From assembly GCA_020852815.1 (NCBI GenBank), contig JADZAN010000015.1, forward strand, positions 185,290 through 249,289: a DNA stretch of 64,000 bases, given 5' to 3'. Position 1 is the first letter of the stretch. Every line of letters starts with the position of its first letter. Under the pieces are notes generated by a model, which searched no databases, was not told the DNA's origin, and saw only the letters and a list, made by a program, of their open reading frames with translations. This stretch comes from Gemmatimonadaceae bacterium (lineage in GTDB: Bacteria; Gemmatimonadota; Gemmatimonadetes; Gemmatimonadales; Gemmatimonadaceae). The translations under genes and the position numbers were made by a program. Positions 16,546 to 24,503 of the stretch are shown here, one piece after another.

Positions 16546-17955
16546 CTACTTGTGTGAAGACTTCACGTGCACCAGCCACCAGTATACCGGAATACCCGTC
16601 ATCGCGAGCGCGGTCCCGATCAACGTCTCCAGCGCTCGCGCGGCGACCGCGCTCACCAGGAAGGCAACCATCACCACGATGTACACCACCGGCGTGAATG
16701 GGTAACCGGGAGTGCGATAACCGCTCGATTCGGGATAGCGCCGGCGTAACCGGAAGATTGCCGCGACCATCAGGATGTTCATCGCCTGGAACGGGACGAC
16801 GAAGAAGTTCACCAGGCGCGAGAAGGAACCGAAGAAGAGGAGCGCGGCGATCGACGTCGCGGCGGTGAAGAGGATGGCGATGTTGGGCGTCGCGGTGCGC
16901 GAGGCGACGCGCCCCATCCTCGCGAAGAACCAGCGCAGCGCCCCGCGCGACTCCGCGGCGTGCGCCTCGGCCATGGTATAGAAGAGGCGCGGGAGGGTCA
17001 TGACCAAACCGCCGAGTGCGCCAAAGATGGACACCATCATCAGGACATCGAGCCAGGGGCCGCCGCGCGAGCCGTAGGCGGCGGTGGCCACGGTGGAGGC
17101 GATCGTCGCTGGCGCTGCACGCATCTGGGCGAGCGGGATGACCCGCAGGAACGCCACGTTGACCGCGAGATAGAGCAACGTGAGCGCCCCGACGCCGATC
17201 GCCATCCCGAGCGGGAGGTCGCGCCCCGGGCGGCGCACCTCGCCCGCGACGTGCGAGACGTCGATCCATCCATCGTACGTGAAGAGGACGGCGGCGACAC
17301 CGAGCCCGACGAAGCGGAAGAAGGCGAGCGGGCCGCTCCCGTCAGGCGCAGCGGTCGGTGCGCTCACCGACGCACCAGTTGGCGCCGCCAGGAACAACGC
17401 GCCGGCGATGAGGGCGACGATACCGGCCACCTTCACTGTCGTCACGTGCACCTGCACGCGCCCGCCCCAGTTCACTCCCGCCAGATTGATGGCTGCGAAG
17501 AAGGCGATGGCCGCCGCGCCCCACCACACCGGTGCGATCTCGATCGACGAGCCCACCACGCGCTGCATGAACTCGCCGAAGGCAATCGCGATCCCCGCCA
17601 CCGATCCCGGTCCGCTCACCCACAGCTCCATCCACACCAGCACAAAGCCCCACAGCGGTGAGTACCCCTCGCGCAGTACGTGATACGTCGCCCCCGCGTG
17701 CGGGAGGAGGCGGCACAACTCGGCGAGCGTGAGCGCGCCGCACAACGTGATGAGCCCGCACAACGCCCAGATGAAGTGCACCTGCCACGGATGCTGCGCC
17801 ACCGCCGCCAGCTCTCCCGGCGTGAAGAAGACGCCGGAGCCGAGCATGTTGCCGGCGACGAGGGCGACAACTGCGGCGAGGCCGAGCTGGCGCTTGAGGG
17901 CGCCGTCGTTGCGGCTGGCGCGTCGCTCGTCGCGGCTGCCTGACGAGTCGCTCAC
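16546..17955 (-). CDS. APC superfamily amino acid permease
   Basis: 469 residues with about twelve hydrophobic segments. The first helix carries the family glycine motif (GNMLGSGVFFTPGEL), as in LAT/YfnA-like transporters, and helix 3 has AELCRLLPHAGATYHVLREGY. It imports amino acids or amino-acid derivatives by proton symport or exchange. It starts with GTG overlapping the BtpA-family stop by 4 nt (GTGA). The known fructoselysine permease FrlA belongs to the same superfamily, which matters here because the operon begins with a FrlD-like kinase; sequence alone does not fix the substrate. Confidence 0.92.
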   Translation of the reverse strand: MSDSSGSRDERRASRNDGALKRQLGLAAVVALVAGNMLGSGVFFTPGELAAVAQHPWQVHFIWALCGLITLCGALTLAELCRLLPHAGATYHVLREGYSPLWGFVLVWMELWVSGPGSVAGIAIAFGEFMQRVVGSSIEIAPVWWGAAAIAFFAAINLAGVNWGGRVQVHVTTVKVAGIVALIAGALFLAAPTGASVSAPTAAPDGSGPLAFFRFVGLGVAAVLFTYDGWIDVSHVAGEVRRPGRDLPLGMAIGVGALTLLYLAVNVAFLRVIPLAQMRAAPATIASTVATAAYGSRGGPWLDVLMMVSIFGALGGLVMTLPRLFYTMAEAHAAESRGALRWFFARMGRVASRTATPNIAILFTAATSIAALLFFGSFSRLVNFFVVPFQAMNILMVAAIFRLRRRYPESSGYRTPGYPFTPVVYIVVMVAFLVSAVAARALETLIGTALAMTGIPVYWWLVHVKSSHK

Positions 17956-18770
17956 GCGTCCGGCGCCGACGAGCCGCCAGGGAGGGCTCGCACGGCCTGC
18001 ACCAATTGCGTCACGTGCGATTGCACCACGCGATCGCTGTGATGCGGTCCGCTGCGCAACGACGTCCCGACTATCGCGCCATCGGCATGCGGCATCAGCA
18101 CCGACGCGTTCTCCGGCGTGAGCCCGCTCCCGATGAGGACGGGGAGCGAAGTGGCGCGTGCCGCGCGCAGGTCGTCCGGGTCGGGGCCGATCCCCGTCTC
18201 TGCACCGCTGATGATCACCGCGTCACTCCCCGCCGCCGCCGCCTCGCGCGCGGACTGCGCCAGCGGCTTGGGGCCATCGAGCATCGTCGTGTACTTCACC
18301 TGCAGGTCGGTGTACAGCTGCACGTGCTCGGCCCGGATGGCTTGGCGATAGGCGAGAATCGCCTCCGGTTCGGGCTCGAAGGGGCCGAGCTTGGTCATCA
18401 CGCGGTCGACAAAGAAGTCGATGCGTATGAACTGCGCCCCGGTCATCGCGGCAATGGCGAGCGAGGCGCGCCAGTCATTGAGCAGTACCTCCACGCCGAT
18501 GGGGATCTTCGCGTGCGCAACGACCTCGCGCGTCACGCGCGTCATTGCGGCGTGAACCTCGGCCCCCCCAACCATCGTGTGCGGCTGGTCGAAGTCGTTC
18601 TCCACGAGTGCACCGTCGGCGCCGCCGGCCTCGAGTCGTTCCAGGTCGCTGAGCGCCGCGGCGATCACGGCGTGTATCGACGTGAAGGCCGGGTATCCCG
18701 GCATTGGCGGGAGCGCAATCATCCCGATCACCGGGCGCGCCATGGGGAAAAGCGTGCGAAAGCGGCTCAC
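17952..18770 (-). CDS. BtpA/SgcQ family TIM-barrel protein
   Basis: 272 residues matching the BtpA family throughout: PVIGMIALPPMPGYP at the start, GGADGALVENDFDQPH, PIGVEVLLND, GAQFIRIDFFVD, DAVIISGAETG, and a C-terminal phosphate-binding-like VLIGSGLTPEN...DGAIVGTSL. BtpA was named for a photosystem I role in cyanobacteria, but most homologues, such as E. coli SgcQ, sit in sugar catabolic clusters and have no proven reaction. The C-terminal motif resembles phosphate-gripping TIM barrels, consistent with a sugar-phosphate substrate. It begins with GTG 3 nt after the kinase stop, and its own stop overlaps the permease start. The cytoplasmic reaction is inferred, not shown. Confidence 0.9.
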   Translation of the reverse strand: MSRFRTLFPMARPVIGMIALPPMPGYPAFTSIHAVIAAALSDLERLEAGGADGALVENDFDQPHTMVGGAEVHAAMTRVTREVVAHAKIPIGVEVLLNDWRASLAIAAMTGAQFIRIDFFVDRVMTKLGPFEPEPEAILAYRQAIRAEHVQLYTDLQVKYTTMLDGPKPLAQSAREAAAAGSDAVIISGAETGIGPDPDDLRAARATSLPVLIGSGLTPENASVLMPHADGAIVGTSLRSGPHHSDRVVQSHVTQLVQAVRALPGGSSAPDA

Positions 18771-18773
18771 AGC

Positions 18774-19598
18774 CTAACGCTCATCGGCAAAGGCTCCCAG
18801 GTGTCGGATGACGCGCGCCGCACGCGCCGCGCCGGCGCGCATGGCGGCGGGGATGTCGCGGTCCTTCGCGTACGCCACGGAGAAGGCGGCCTGATAGGCG
18901 TCGCCGCAACCCGTGCTGTCGATGCACTCCGCCGCCGGCACCCGCACCGCTGAGGTGAAGGTCATCGCCCCGTTCACCAGCGCCGTGCTCCCGCTTGCCC
19001 CGTGCGTGACGACGAGGACGCTACGGCGCCCACGACTGAGCGGCAAGAGCTGCTCGACGTCATCCATGGATGCGCTGAGGAAAAGGATGTCGAGGTCGTC
19101 CATGAGCGCATCGAGCGCCCCATGCGCATCTCCCAGGTCGGCGCCGTCGAGCAGGTCGGCCACACGGAGCGCGCTCACGTCGCGCAAGGCATGCACCGGT
19201 GCAACGAGTGGAAGGACCTGCCTGAAGTACGGGACGGCGATGATGTCGGCGGAGCGCAGCATCGCCATCGCTGCGTCGTCGAGCCGGAAGTCGGCGAGCA
19301 CGCCCTCGTCGTACCCCCCAGGGAAGATCCGCTCTCCGCCAGCCACAAGCCGTATATCCTGCGACGCCGTTCGCCCCGGGCGCGCCGCCACGTGCGTGGC
19401 GTCGACGCCTTCACGCGCCAGCGCCGCGCGCACCCGAGCACCCGCATCATCGTCTCCGGTGCAGCTGACGAGCGACGCGCTGGCAGCGCCGGCGCGCAAC
19501 GCATGCACGGCGAAATTGAGCGATATCCCGCCCACGCGCTCCGTGCCCCGCTCGACGTAGCGGTCGATGGTGCATTCGCCGACGGCGGCGACGCGCAT
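18774..19598 (-). CDS. PfkB family sugar kinase, FrlD (fructoselysine 6-kinase)-like
   Basis: 274 residues. The PfkB/ribokinase signature near the C-terminus is DSTGCGDAYQAAF (usual DTxGAGD, here with Cys for Ala and the catalytic Asp kept). From remembered family sequence, it follows E. coli FrlD block by block: GECTIDRY for GDNCVDIY, GDDDAGARVR for GDDDYGTKLK, REGVDATHV for RMGVDISHV, and a GGYDEGVLADF element matching GDYTEGVMADF. FrlD phosphorylates the C6 hydroxyl of fructosyl-amino acids (Amadori products). It heads the operon kinase-BtpA-permease-M20 peptidase. No FrlB-type deglycase (SIS domain) is present in the window. Other PfkB substrates remain possible. Confidence 0.85.
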   Translation of the reverse strand: MRVAAVGECTIDRYVERGTERVGGISLNFAVHALRAGAASASLVSCTGDDDAGARVRAALAREGVDATHVAARPGRTASQDIRLVAGGERIFPGGYDEGVLADFRLDDAAMAMLRSADIIAVPYFRQVLPLVAPVHALRDVSALRVADLLDGADLGDAHGALDALMDDLDILFLSASMDDVEQLLPLSRGRRSVLVVTHGASGSTALVNGAMTFTSAVRVPAAECIDSTGCGDAYQAAFSVAYAKDRDIPAAMRAGAARAARVIRHLGAFADER

Positions 19599-19746
19599 GA
19601 CGCGGGGAGCGGTTCGGTGAAGGGAGGAGGCGCGACACCAACCCTGCGCGCCGACGACGACAACCTACCGCGTAACTCCGCCGACGGCGAGGCACTCCCG
19701 AAGGTGCTCCCGAGGGCGCTCCCGAACGCACTCCCCCAAACGACAC

Positions 19747-19779
19747 GATCCCCGGAAGCCGCATCGGCTTCCGGGGATC
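19747..19779 (-). terminator. 15-bp perfect hairpin after the SusD gene
   Basis: Arms GATCCCCGGAAGCCG (19747-19761) and CGGCTTCCGGGGATC (19765-19779) around a 3-nt CAT loop, beginning 33 nt past the SusD stop in the direction of transcription. It is followed on that strand by GTGTCGTTTG, a weak T-rich run. It would separate SusCD transcripts from the kinase operon. Confidence 0.75.
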
Positions 19780-19811
19780 GCTGCTGACGGGATCGGCGTT
19801 GCCGCGCGCTG

Positions 19812-21173
19812 CTACGGCGTCGTCGCGGTGCAGCCGGTGAACGCGGGGTTGTTGCGCTCGGCCTGCGCCGGGATCAGCACGAGGTCGTTGCCATAGGCGC
19901 CCCCCTTGAAGTACGGCCCATTGGGGTACACCGAGGTTGCAGCGCGCTTGTAGTCCTTCACCAGGCGCCGCATGTCGCCCAACCGATGTGCCGTTCCCCA
20001 GAACCAGAAGGCGCGTTCGCGGAACAGGAGGTCTTCACGAGCGGTGGTCGACCCCGGATCGGTGAGCGGCGTCAGCGCGGCGAGCGTCCCCCGCGCGTCG
20101 TTCACCTTGGCCAGCCACCCGGTGGCGTCGCCCGCCTTGAGCAGCGCCTCCGCCTCGATGAGCCGCGCCTCCACCCCCGTGGCCAGCGGCACGGACGCGT
20201 TAGCGGTGGCGAAGACCGTCTGCGTGAAGTGGATCGCGCCATCCTGGCCCGCACGCGGCGTCGGTGTCCCGGCGGCGTTGCGGATCACGGTGACGCGCGG
20301 GTCGCGCGCCGAGATGTAGTCCATCCCCACGCCACCCTCCTTGTCGGCGGGTGCGTAGTTGAGCGTCCCGTTCATCCAGTCGTAGATCGCGTTCACGACC
20401 GACGTGGACGAGTACGACACGTTGAACACGAAGTTGCTCGGCACGCTCGCCACCGCGGTCGCAGCCTCGCTGTAGCGCGCGAGGTCGGTGAGCACGCGGC
20501 CTCGCCCCACCGCGACGAGGTTCCGGAACGGCTGGTCGGCGGTGGTGGTTCCCAGCGTCGTTGCCGCTGTGTCGAAATAGGCGACGGCGCGCGCGAACAT
20601 CTGCGCGGTGGTGAGGATGTCGGTCTGCGGATCGAGGTCGTTGGCGTTGGCGACCGGGATCCCGCTGCAGTAATTCTCGCCGAGAATGACATAGGCGAAG
20701 CCCTGCAGCGCGTACAGGTGCCCCACCTGCGTCGCCTTGGTCGCCTTCTCGGTGGCCGTCCCCTCGGGGGCGAACTCCTTCAACGACTTGATGGCGCGGA
20801 TGGTCTGCGTGGTCGACTGTCCCACGAAGGCCCACGTGGTGCTGAGCGGTTGCACCGCTTCGTTCTGTGCGCGGCTGTCGAGGTGTTCGGTTCCACCGCG
20901 CGCGGACTCGATTTCGTCGGTGAGCATGCCGCTGGTGATGTTGACGCCGTGGAACGACCCGCCGTAGTCGCCGCCATAGAAGGCGGCGAAATTGCCGATC
21001 GCCGAGGCGCGCAGCGCGGCCGCGCCCACGGCGCTGGCCGCCTTGTCGGGAGTGATCTGGTCCGGGGTCTGCACGTCGAGCATGCTCGAGGTGCTGCACG
21101 CGGCGCTGGTCCATGCGAGGGCTGCGGCCGCGAGCACCGTGGAGAGTGATCTATTGGTCATCGGTTGGCTCAT
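19812..21173 (-). CDS. SusD/RagB-like outer-membrane nutrient-binding lipoprotein
   Basis: 453 residues: signal peptide with lipobox ending in Cys (WTSAAC), then an alpha-helical TPR-type SusD fold with the family-typical region DEIESARGG, the helix EARLIEAEALLKAG and the late ERAFWFWGTAHRLGDMRRLV. It partners the SusC channel encoded upstream (40 bp gap) to capture large solutes at the cell surface. Two in-frame starts exist, 21173 and 21161; they lie in a 13-bp direct repeat (TCGGTTGGCTCAT twice). Members outside Bacteroidota often bind peptides or unknown ligands, so glycans need not be the substrate. Confidence 0.93.
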   Translation of the reverse strand: MSQPMTNRSLSTVLAAAALAWTSAACSTSSMLDVQTPDQITPDKAASAVGAAALRASAIGNFAAFYGGDYGGSFHGVNITSGMLTDEIESARGGTEHLDSRAQNEAVQPLSTTWAFVGQSTTQTIRAIKSLKEFAPEGTATEKATKATQVGHLYALQGFAYVILGENYCSGIPVANANDLDPQTDILTTAQMFARAVAYFDTAATTLGTTTADQPFRNLVAVGRGRVLTDLARYSEAATAVASVPSNFVFNVSYSSTSVVNAIYDWMNGTLNYAPADKEGGVGMDYISARDPRVTVIRNAAGTPTPRAGQDGAIHFTQTVFATANASVPLATGVEARLIEAEALLKAGDATGWLAKVNDARGTLAALTPLTDPGSTTAREDLLFRERAFWFWGTAHRLGDMRRLVKDYKRAATSVYPNGPYFKGGAYGNDLVLIPAQAERNNPAFTGCTATTP

Positions 21174-21213
21174 TCGGTTGGCTCATGTCGATGAGGATGC
21201 ACCGGGCAACGCG

Positions 21214-24200
21214 TCAGAACTGGATGTTGACGCGGGAGATGAAGTAGCGAAGCGGCGGTTGGGCCGTGAGTTCGCTGTTGCCTCCACCGGTGTTGGCGAC
21301 GGAGTTGTTCGACTCCGGGTCGATGCCCGGGTACTTGCTCCACGGATAGCCCAGGTTGCGGGCCGCGACGTTGATGGACACGGAGCGTGAGCGCAGCCAG
21401 CGCGCCGCCAGGTTGGCCGGCAGCGTGTAGTTTGCCGAAATCTCGCGCAGCTTCATGAAGTCGTTACGGACGTAGTAGCCCCAGACGGTGCGCTTGCTGG
21501 AGCTGTTGGCCGCCGTGGCCGCCGCCTGGTCGGCGAGTGACGCCTTGGGGTCATTGACGGCCTGGCAGTTGCCGCTCGACTGGCAGCGCCACTCCTCGTA
21601 CTGCCACCGCTTGTAGAAGTCGCCGCGGTAATCCATGAGCACCGACAGTTGCAACGCGCGATTGAGGAAGCCCAGCGTGGTGCTGAGCCCCGCCTCGCGC
21701 TGAGGCAGCGAAGAGCCCTTGTAGGCCAGGGCCGACGACACGACGATCTCGTTGTCGCCAATGAGTCCGTCGCCATTGGCATCGGCGAACGACTCGATCT
21801 TGCGGTCCCACAGGCCAAAGAGCGGATAGCCGACCTCATTGCGCGCACCGGGCGTCGTGGGCAGCGGGACACTCCCGGCATCGACGAGCTTGTTCTTGAG
21901 GAGCGAGCCGTTGGCGTGGAGGTCGAGCGAGAAGGCGCGGCTGCGCAGCACCGCCACATCGACGGTCAGTTCGGTGCCGCGATTCTCGACCGCGGCCAGA
22001 TTCTGCCACTGCGTCGGCGAGCCCGACCCGATCGCCGTGCCGTACGACGGCGGGAGCGGGCGATTGTACAGCGCGTCGCGCGACAGCTTGCGGAACATCG
22101 TCGCCTCGACGTTGATGCGTCCATCGAGGAAGCCGACGTCGAATCCGCCTTCGACTTCGGTGGTGACTTCGGGTTTCAGGTCCTGGTTGCCGATGGAGGC
22201 GAGGCGTAGCCCAGGCTCATCGGCCGACGTCCCGGTCGGGAAGGCGGCGGCACCAAGGAACTGAAGCGCGGCGATGGTGCTCGGCTGCACGCCGGCCTTG
22301 CCGTACGCGGTGCGCAGGCGCAGGCGATCGACGCCGGGGAGCTTCGGGAACCACGCTTCGTCGGAGATGACGTACGAGACCGCGGCGCGCGGATAGATCG
22401 TGCGCTTGGCCTCGCGCCCGAAGGCGGAGGTCTGGTCGGTGCGCATGGCCCCGGTCAGGAAGAGGCGATCGCGCCACGACACCGCTTCTTCGATGAAGGC
22501 GCCGTAAGTGGCTTCCTCGGAGGTGAACTCCCACGACTCGCGCTGCCGCGCCGAGTTTGGGGTGGATGCACCTGGCGGGAGGCCATAGCCGCGTCCCTGC
22601 GACTGGTACAGCGCGTCGAAGAAGCGCTGCGCGCCCACTGACGTGCGCAGCGAGATCTGGTTGGTGAAGTCCTTCGTCGCCGTCGCGCCCACGTCGAGCG
22701 TGTAGCGCGAGTTGTTCGAGCGGTCGTAGTCCTTTCCCCCTTCGTTGGAGATGGGGCCCCACGACACGCCGACCTGCGGCCCCTGTCCCCTGAGTTGCTG
22801 GCGATAGCCGAACGAGTTGGTCTGGTCGAGCCCGACGACGGCGCGGGCGGTGAGCCAGCTGTACGGTTGCCAGTTGAGCGCGCTGCTCGCCGTGAAGCGA
22901 TCGTCGCGCAGCTTGCCCTCGACGCCAAAGACGTCGCCGACGAACTCGCGCTGCAGGCCGTTGGTGGCGTTCTTGAAGCCGGGCCCCGTCATGTACTGGA
23001 ACGTCATCCCGGCAAAGAACGTCCCCTCGAAGGCGTTGTAGAGGTCGCGCCTGATGTAGCCCGAGTTGACGTCGAGCGTGAGGTTGGGACGGATGCTGAT
23101 CGAGAAGTTCCCGCGCATCGCGGCCATCGTCAGCTCATTGGGATTGATCTCCCGGTCGGTCGGGCGCGAGCCGCGGAGCGTGGTGATGCGATTGATCTCG
23201 TAGTCGGGCATCGTGTACGGGCCCACTTCGTTCTGGTACTCGCCCGAGAGGAAGTAGCGCAGTTGGTCGCTCCCTCCCGACACCTGCAACCCCGTGGTGT
23301 AGCGCGGTTGCGTCTGGAAGGGATCGGTCTCGGCCGCGGTCCACGGGTTGTAGCTCGTCACCGAGTCGACGACGCACGCCTTGCGGGCGGCCGCGAAGAC
23401 CTTGCACTGCACCGGGCCACCCACGCGCTGGCCGGCTGCGTTGAGGTTGGTCCCCCATCCCTGGTAGTTGGAGGTGAAGCTCGCCGGCTGCGACACGGCG
23501 CCCCCCTCCGCGAAGATCGTCCACTTTGGTGCGCCGACCGTGCCACGCTTGGTGCGAATGACAATGACGCCGTTGGCGGCGGCCGTTCCGTAGAGCGCCG
23601 CAGCCGACGGTCCCTTGATGACGTCGAGTGATTCGATCTCGTCCGGATTCAGGGTGCCCAGGCGGTTGACGCGAATCGAGCTGAAGTTGCTGGCCGCCGG
23701 TGAGTTGTCGAAGCGGATACCGTCGATGATGATGAGCGGCTCGTTGGTGAGCGAGAGCGAGGAGGCACCGCGAATGCGGATCGAGCTCGAGGCACCGGTC
23801 TGCCCCGTCCCCTGGATGACCTGCAGCCCGGCGGTGCGCGCCTGCAGCAGCTCGTTGACGTTTGTGATGGGCGCCTTGCCGAGGAGTGAGTCGGCGTTGA
23901 CGGTTGCCACGACGTTGCCGAACGACTTCTTCTCGACGTCGCCGGTGGCGGTGGTGATGACCTCGGCGAGCTGCGTGGCCGCGCGCGTGAGCGCGATGTC
24001 GGCCGTGACCTCGCCACCCGCGGGCACCACGACCTGCTGCGTGACGCTGGTGTACCCGATGCGCCGCACGCGCAGCGTGACGGTTCCGGCAGCAACGCCG
24101 GAGACCACGTACTGCCCTGTGGCGCCGGTGGCGGCTCCCAGGGTGGTGCCCACCACTTGTACCTGCGCGGCCGGGAGCGCCGACTTGTCGTCGGCGTCGG

Positions 24201-24324
24201 TGATGCGGCCGCGTATGCGTCCGGTCTGTTGCGCCGTGAGCGGCCCTGCCATTGTCGCGATCGCCATCGCGACGAGTGCCGCCAGATGCCACGATGCGCG
24301 TCTTGCTGAGACGTACCGCTGCAT
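21214..24324 (-). CDS. SusC/RagA family TonB-dependent outer-membrane transporter
   Basis: 1036 residues: signal peptide, a carboxypeptidase-D-regulatory-like beta-sandwich at about residues 35-115, a plug domain at about 135-260 with the SusC hallmarks (LLQARTAGLQVIQGTGQTGASSSIRIRG cut short here, IIIDGIRF, AALYGTAAANGVIVIRTKRG) and a TonB-dependent barrel to the C-terminus. A strong GGAGGGAGG lies just before the ATG, and a sigma-70-like promoter is at 24392-24420. It forms a SusCD uptake pair with the next gene. The adjacent minus-strand operon (kinase, BtpA, permease, peptidase) may process the imported compound, although a terminator separates them. Confidence 0.95.
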   Translation of the reverse strand: MQRYVSARRASWHLAALVAMAIATMAGPLTAQQTGRIRGRITDADDKSALPAAQVQVVGTTLGAATGATGQYVVSGVAAGTVTLRVRRIGYTSVTQQVVVPAGGEVTADIALTRAATQLAEVITTATGDVEKKSFGNVVATVNADSLLGKAPITNVNELLQARTAGLQVIQGTGQTGASSSIRIRGASSLSLTNEPLIIIDGIRFDNSPAASNFSSIRVNRLGTLNPDEIESLDVIKGPSAAALYGTAAANGVIVIRTKRGTVGAPKWTIFAEGGAVSQPASFTSNYQGWGTNLNAAGQRVGGPVQCKVFAAARKACVVDSVTSYNPWTAAETDPFQTQPRYTTGLQVSGGSDQLRYFLSGEYQNEVGPYTMPDYEINRITTLRGSRPTDREINPNELTMAAMRGNFSISIRPNLTLDVNSGYIRRDLYNAFEGTFFAGMTFQYMTGPGFKNATNGLQREFVGDVFGVEGKLRDDRFTASSALNWQPYSWLTARAVVGLDQTNSFGYRQQLRGQGPQVGVSWGPISNEGGKDYDRSNNSRYTLDVGATATKDFTNQISLRTSVGAQRFFDALYQSQGRGYGLPPGASTPNSARQRESWEFTSEEATYGAFIEEAVSWRDRLFLTGAMRTDQTSAFGREAKRTIYPRAAVSYVISDEAWFPKLPGVDRLRLRTAYGKAGVQPSTIAALQFLGAAAFPTGTSADEPGLRLASIGNQDLKPEVTTEVEGGFDVGFLDGRINVEATMFRKLSRDALYNRPLPPSYGTAIGSGSPTQWQNLAAVENRGTELTVDVAVLRSRAFSLDLHANGSLLKNKLVDAGSVPLPTTPGARNEVGYPLFGLWDRKIESFADANGDGLIGDNEIVVSSALAYKGSSLPQREAGLSTTLGFLNRALQLSVLMDYRGDFYKRWQYEEWRCQSSGNCQAVNDPKASLADQAAATAANSSSKRTVWGYYVRNDFMKLREISANYTLPANLAARWLRSRSVSINVAARNLGYPWSKYPGIDPESNNSVANTGGGNSELTAQPPLRYFISRVNIQF

Positions 24325-24391
24325 GCCTCCCTCCGGTGTGGTCCCGCGATCCTGGTTGTGAGCGATCCCCTGTGGGGGCAGGTGCGTGGCG

Positions 24392-24420
24392 ATTATGGAT
24401 CGGCGGTCACCGGCTGTCTA
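24392..24420 (-). promoter_or_regulatory. Sigma-70-like promoter of the SusC gene
   Basis: Reading the minus strand, TAGACA (24420-24415) and CATAAT (24397-24392) are separated by exactly 17 nt, giving a predicted 5' leader of about 60 nt before the SusC ATG. The elements match the TTGACA/TATAAT consensus at four and five of six positions and are unusually A/T-rich for this DNA. Confidence 0.55.
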
Positions 24421-24503
24421 GCGTGGAATACCGGGCACGACTGGCGGTGCACCCTGCACAAGGTAGCTTGGGCTTCCATCGCCTTCACGCACGAGGAACC
24501 TGC

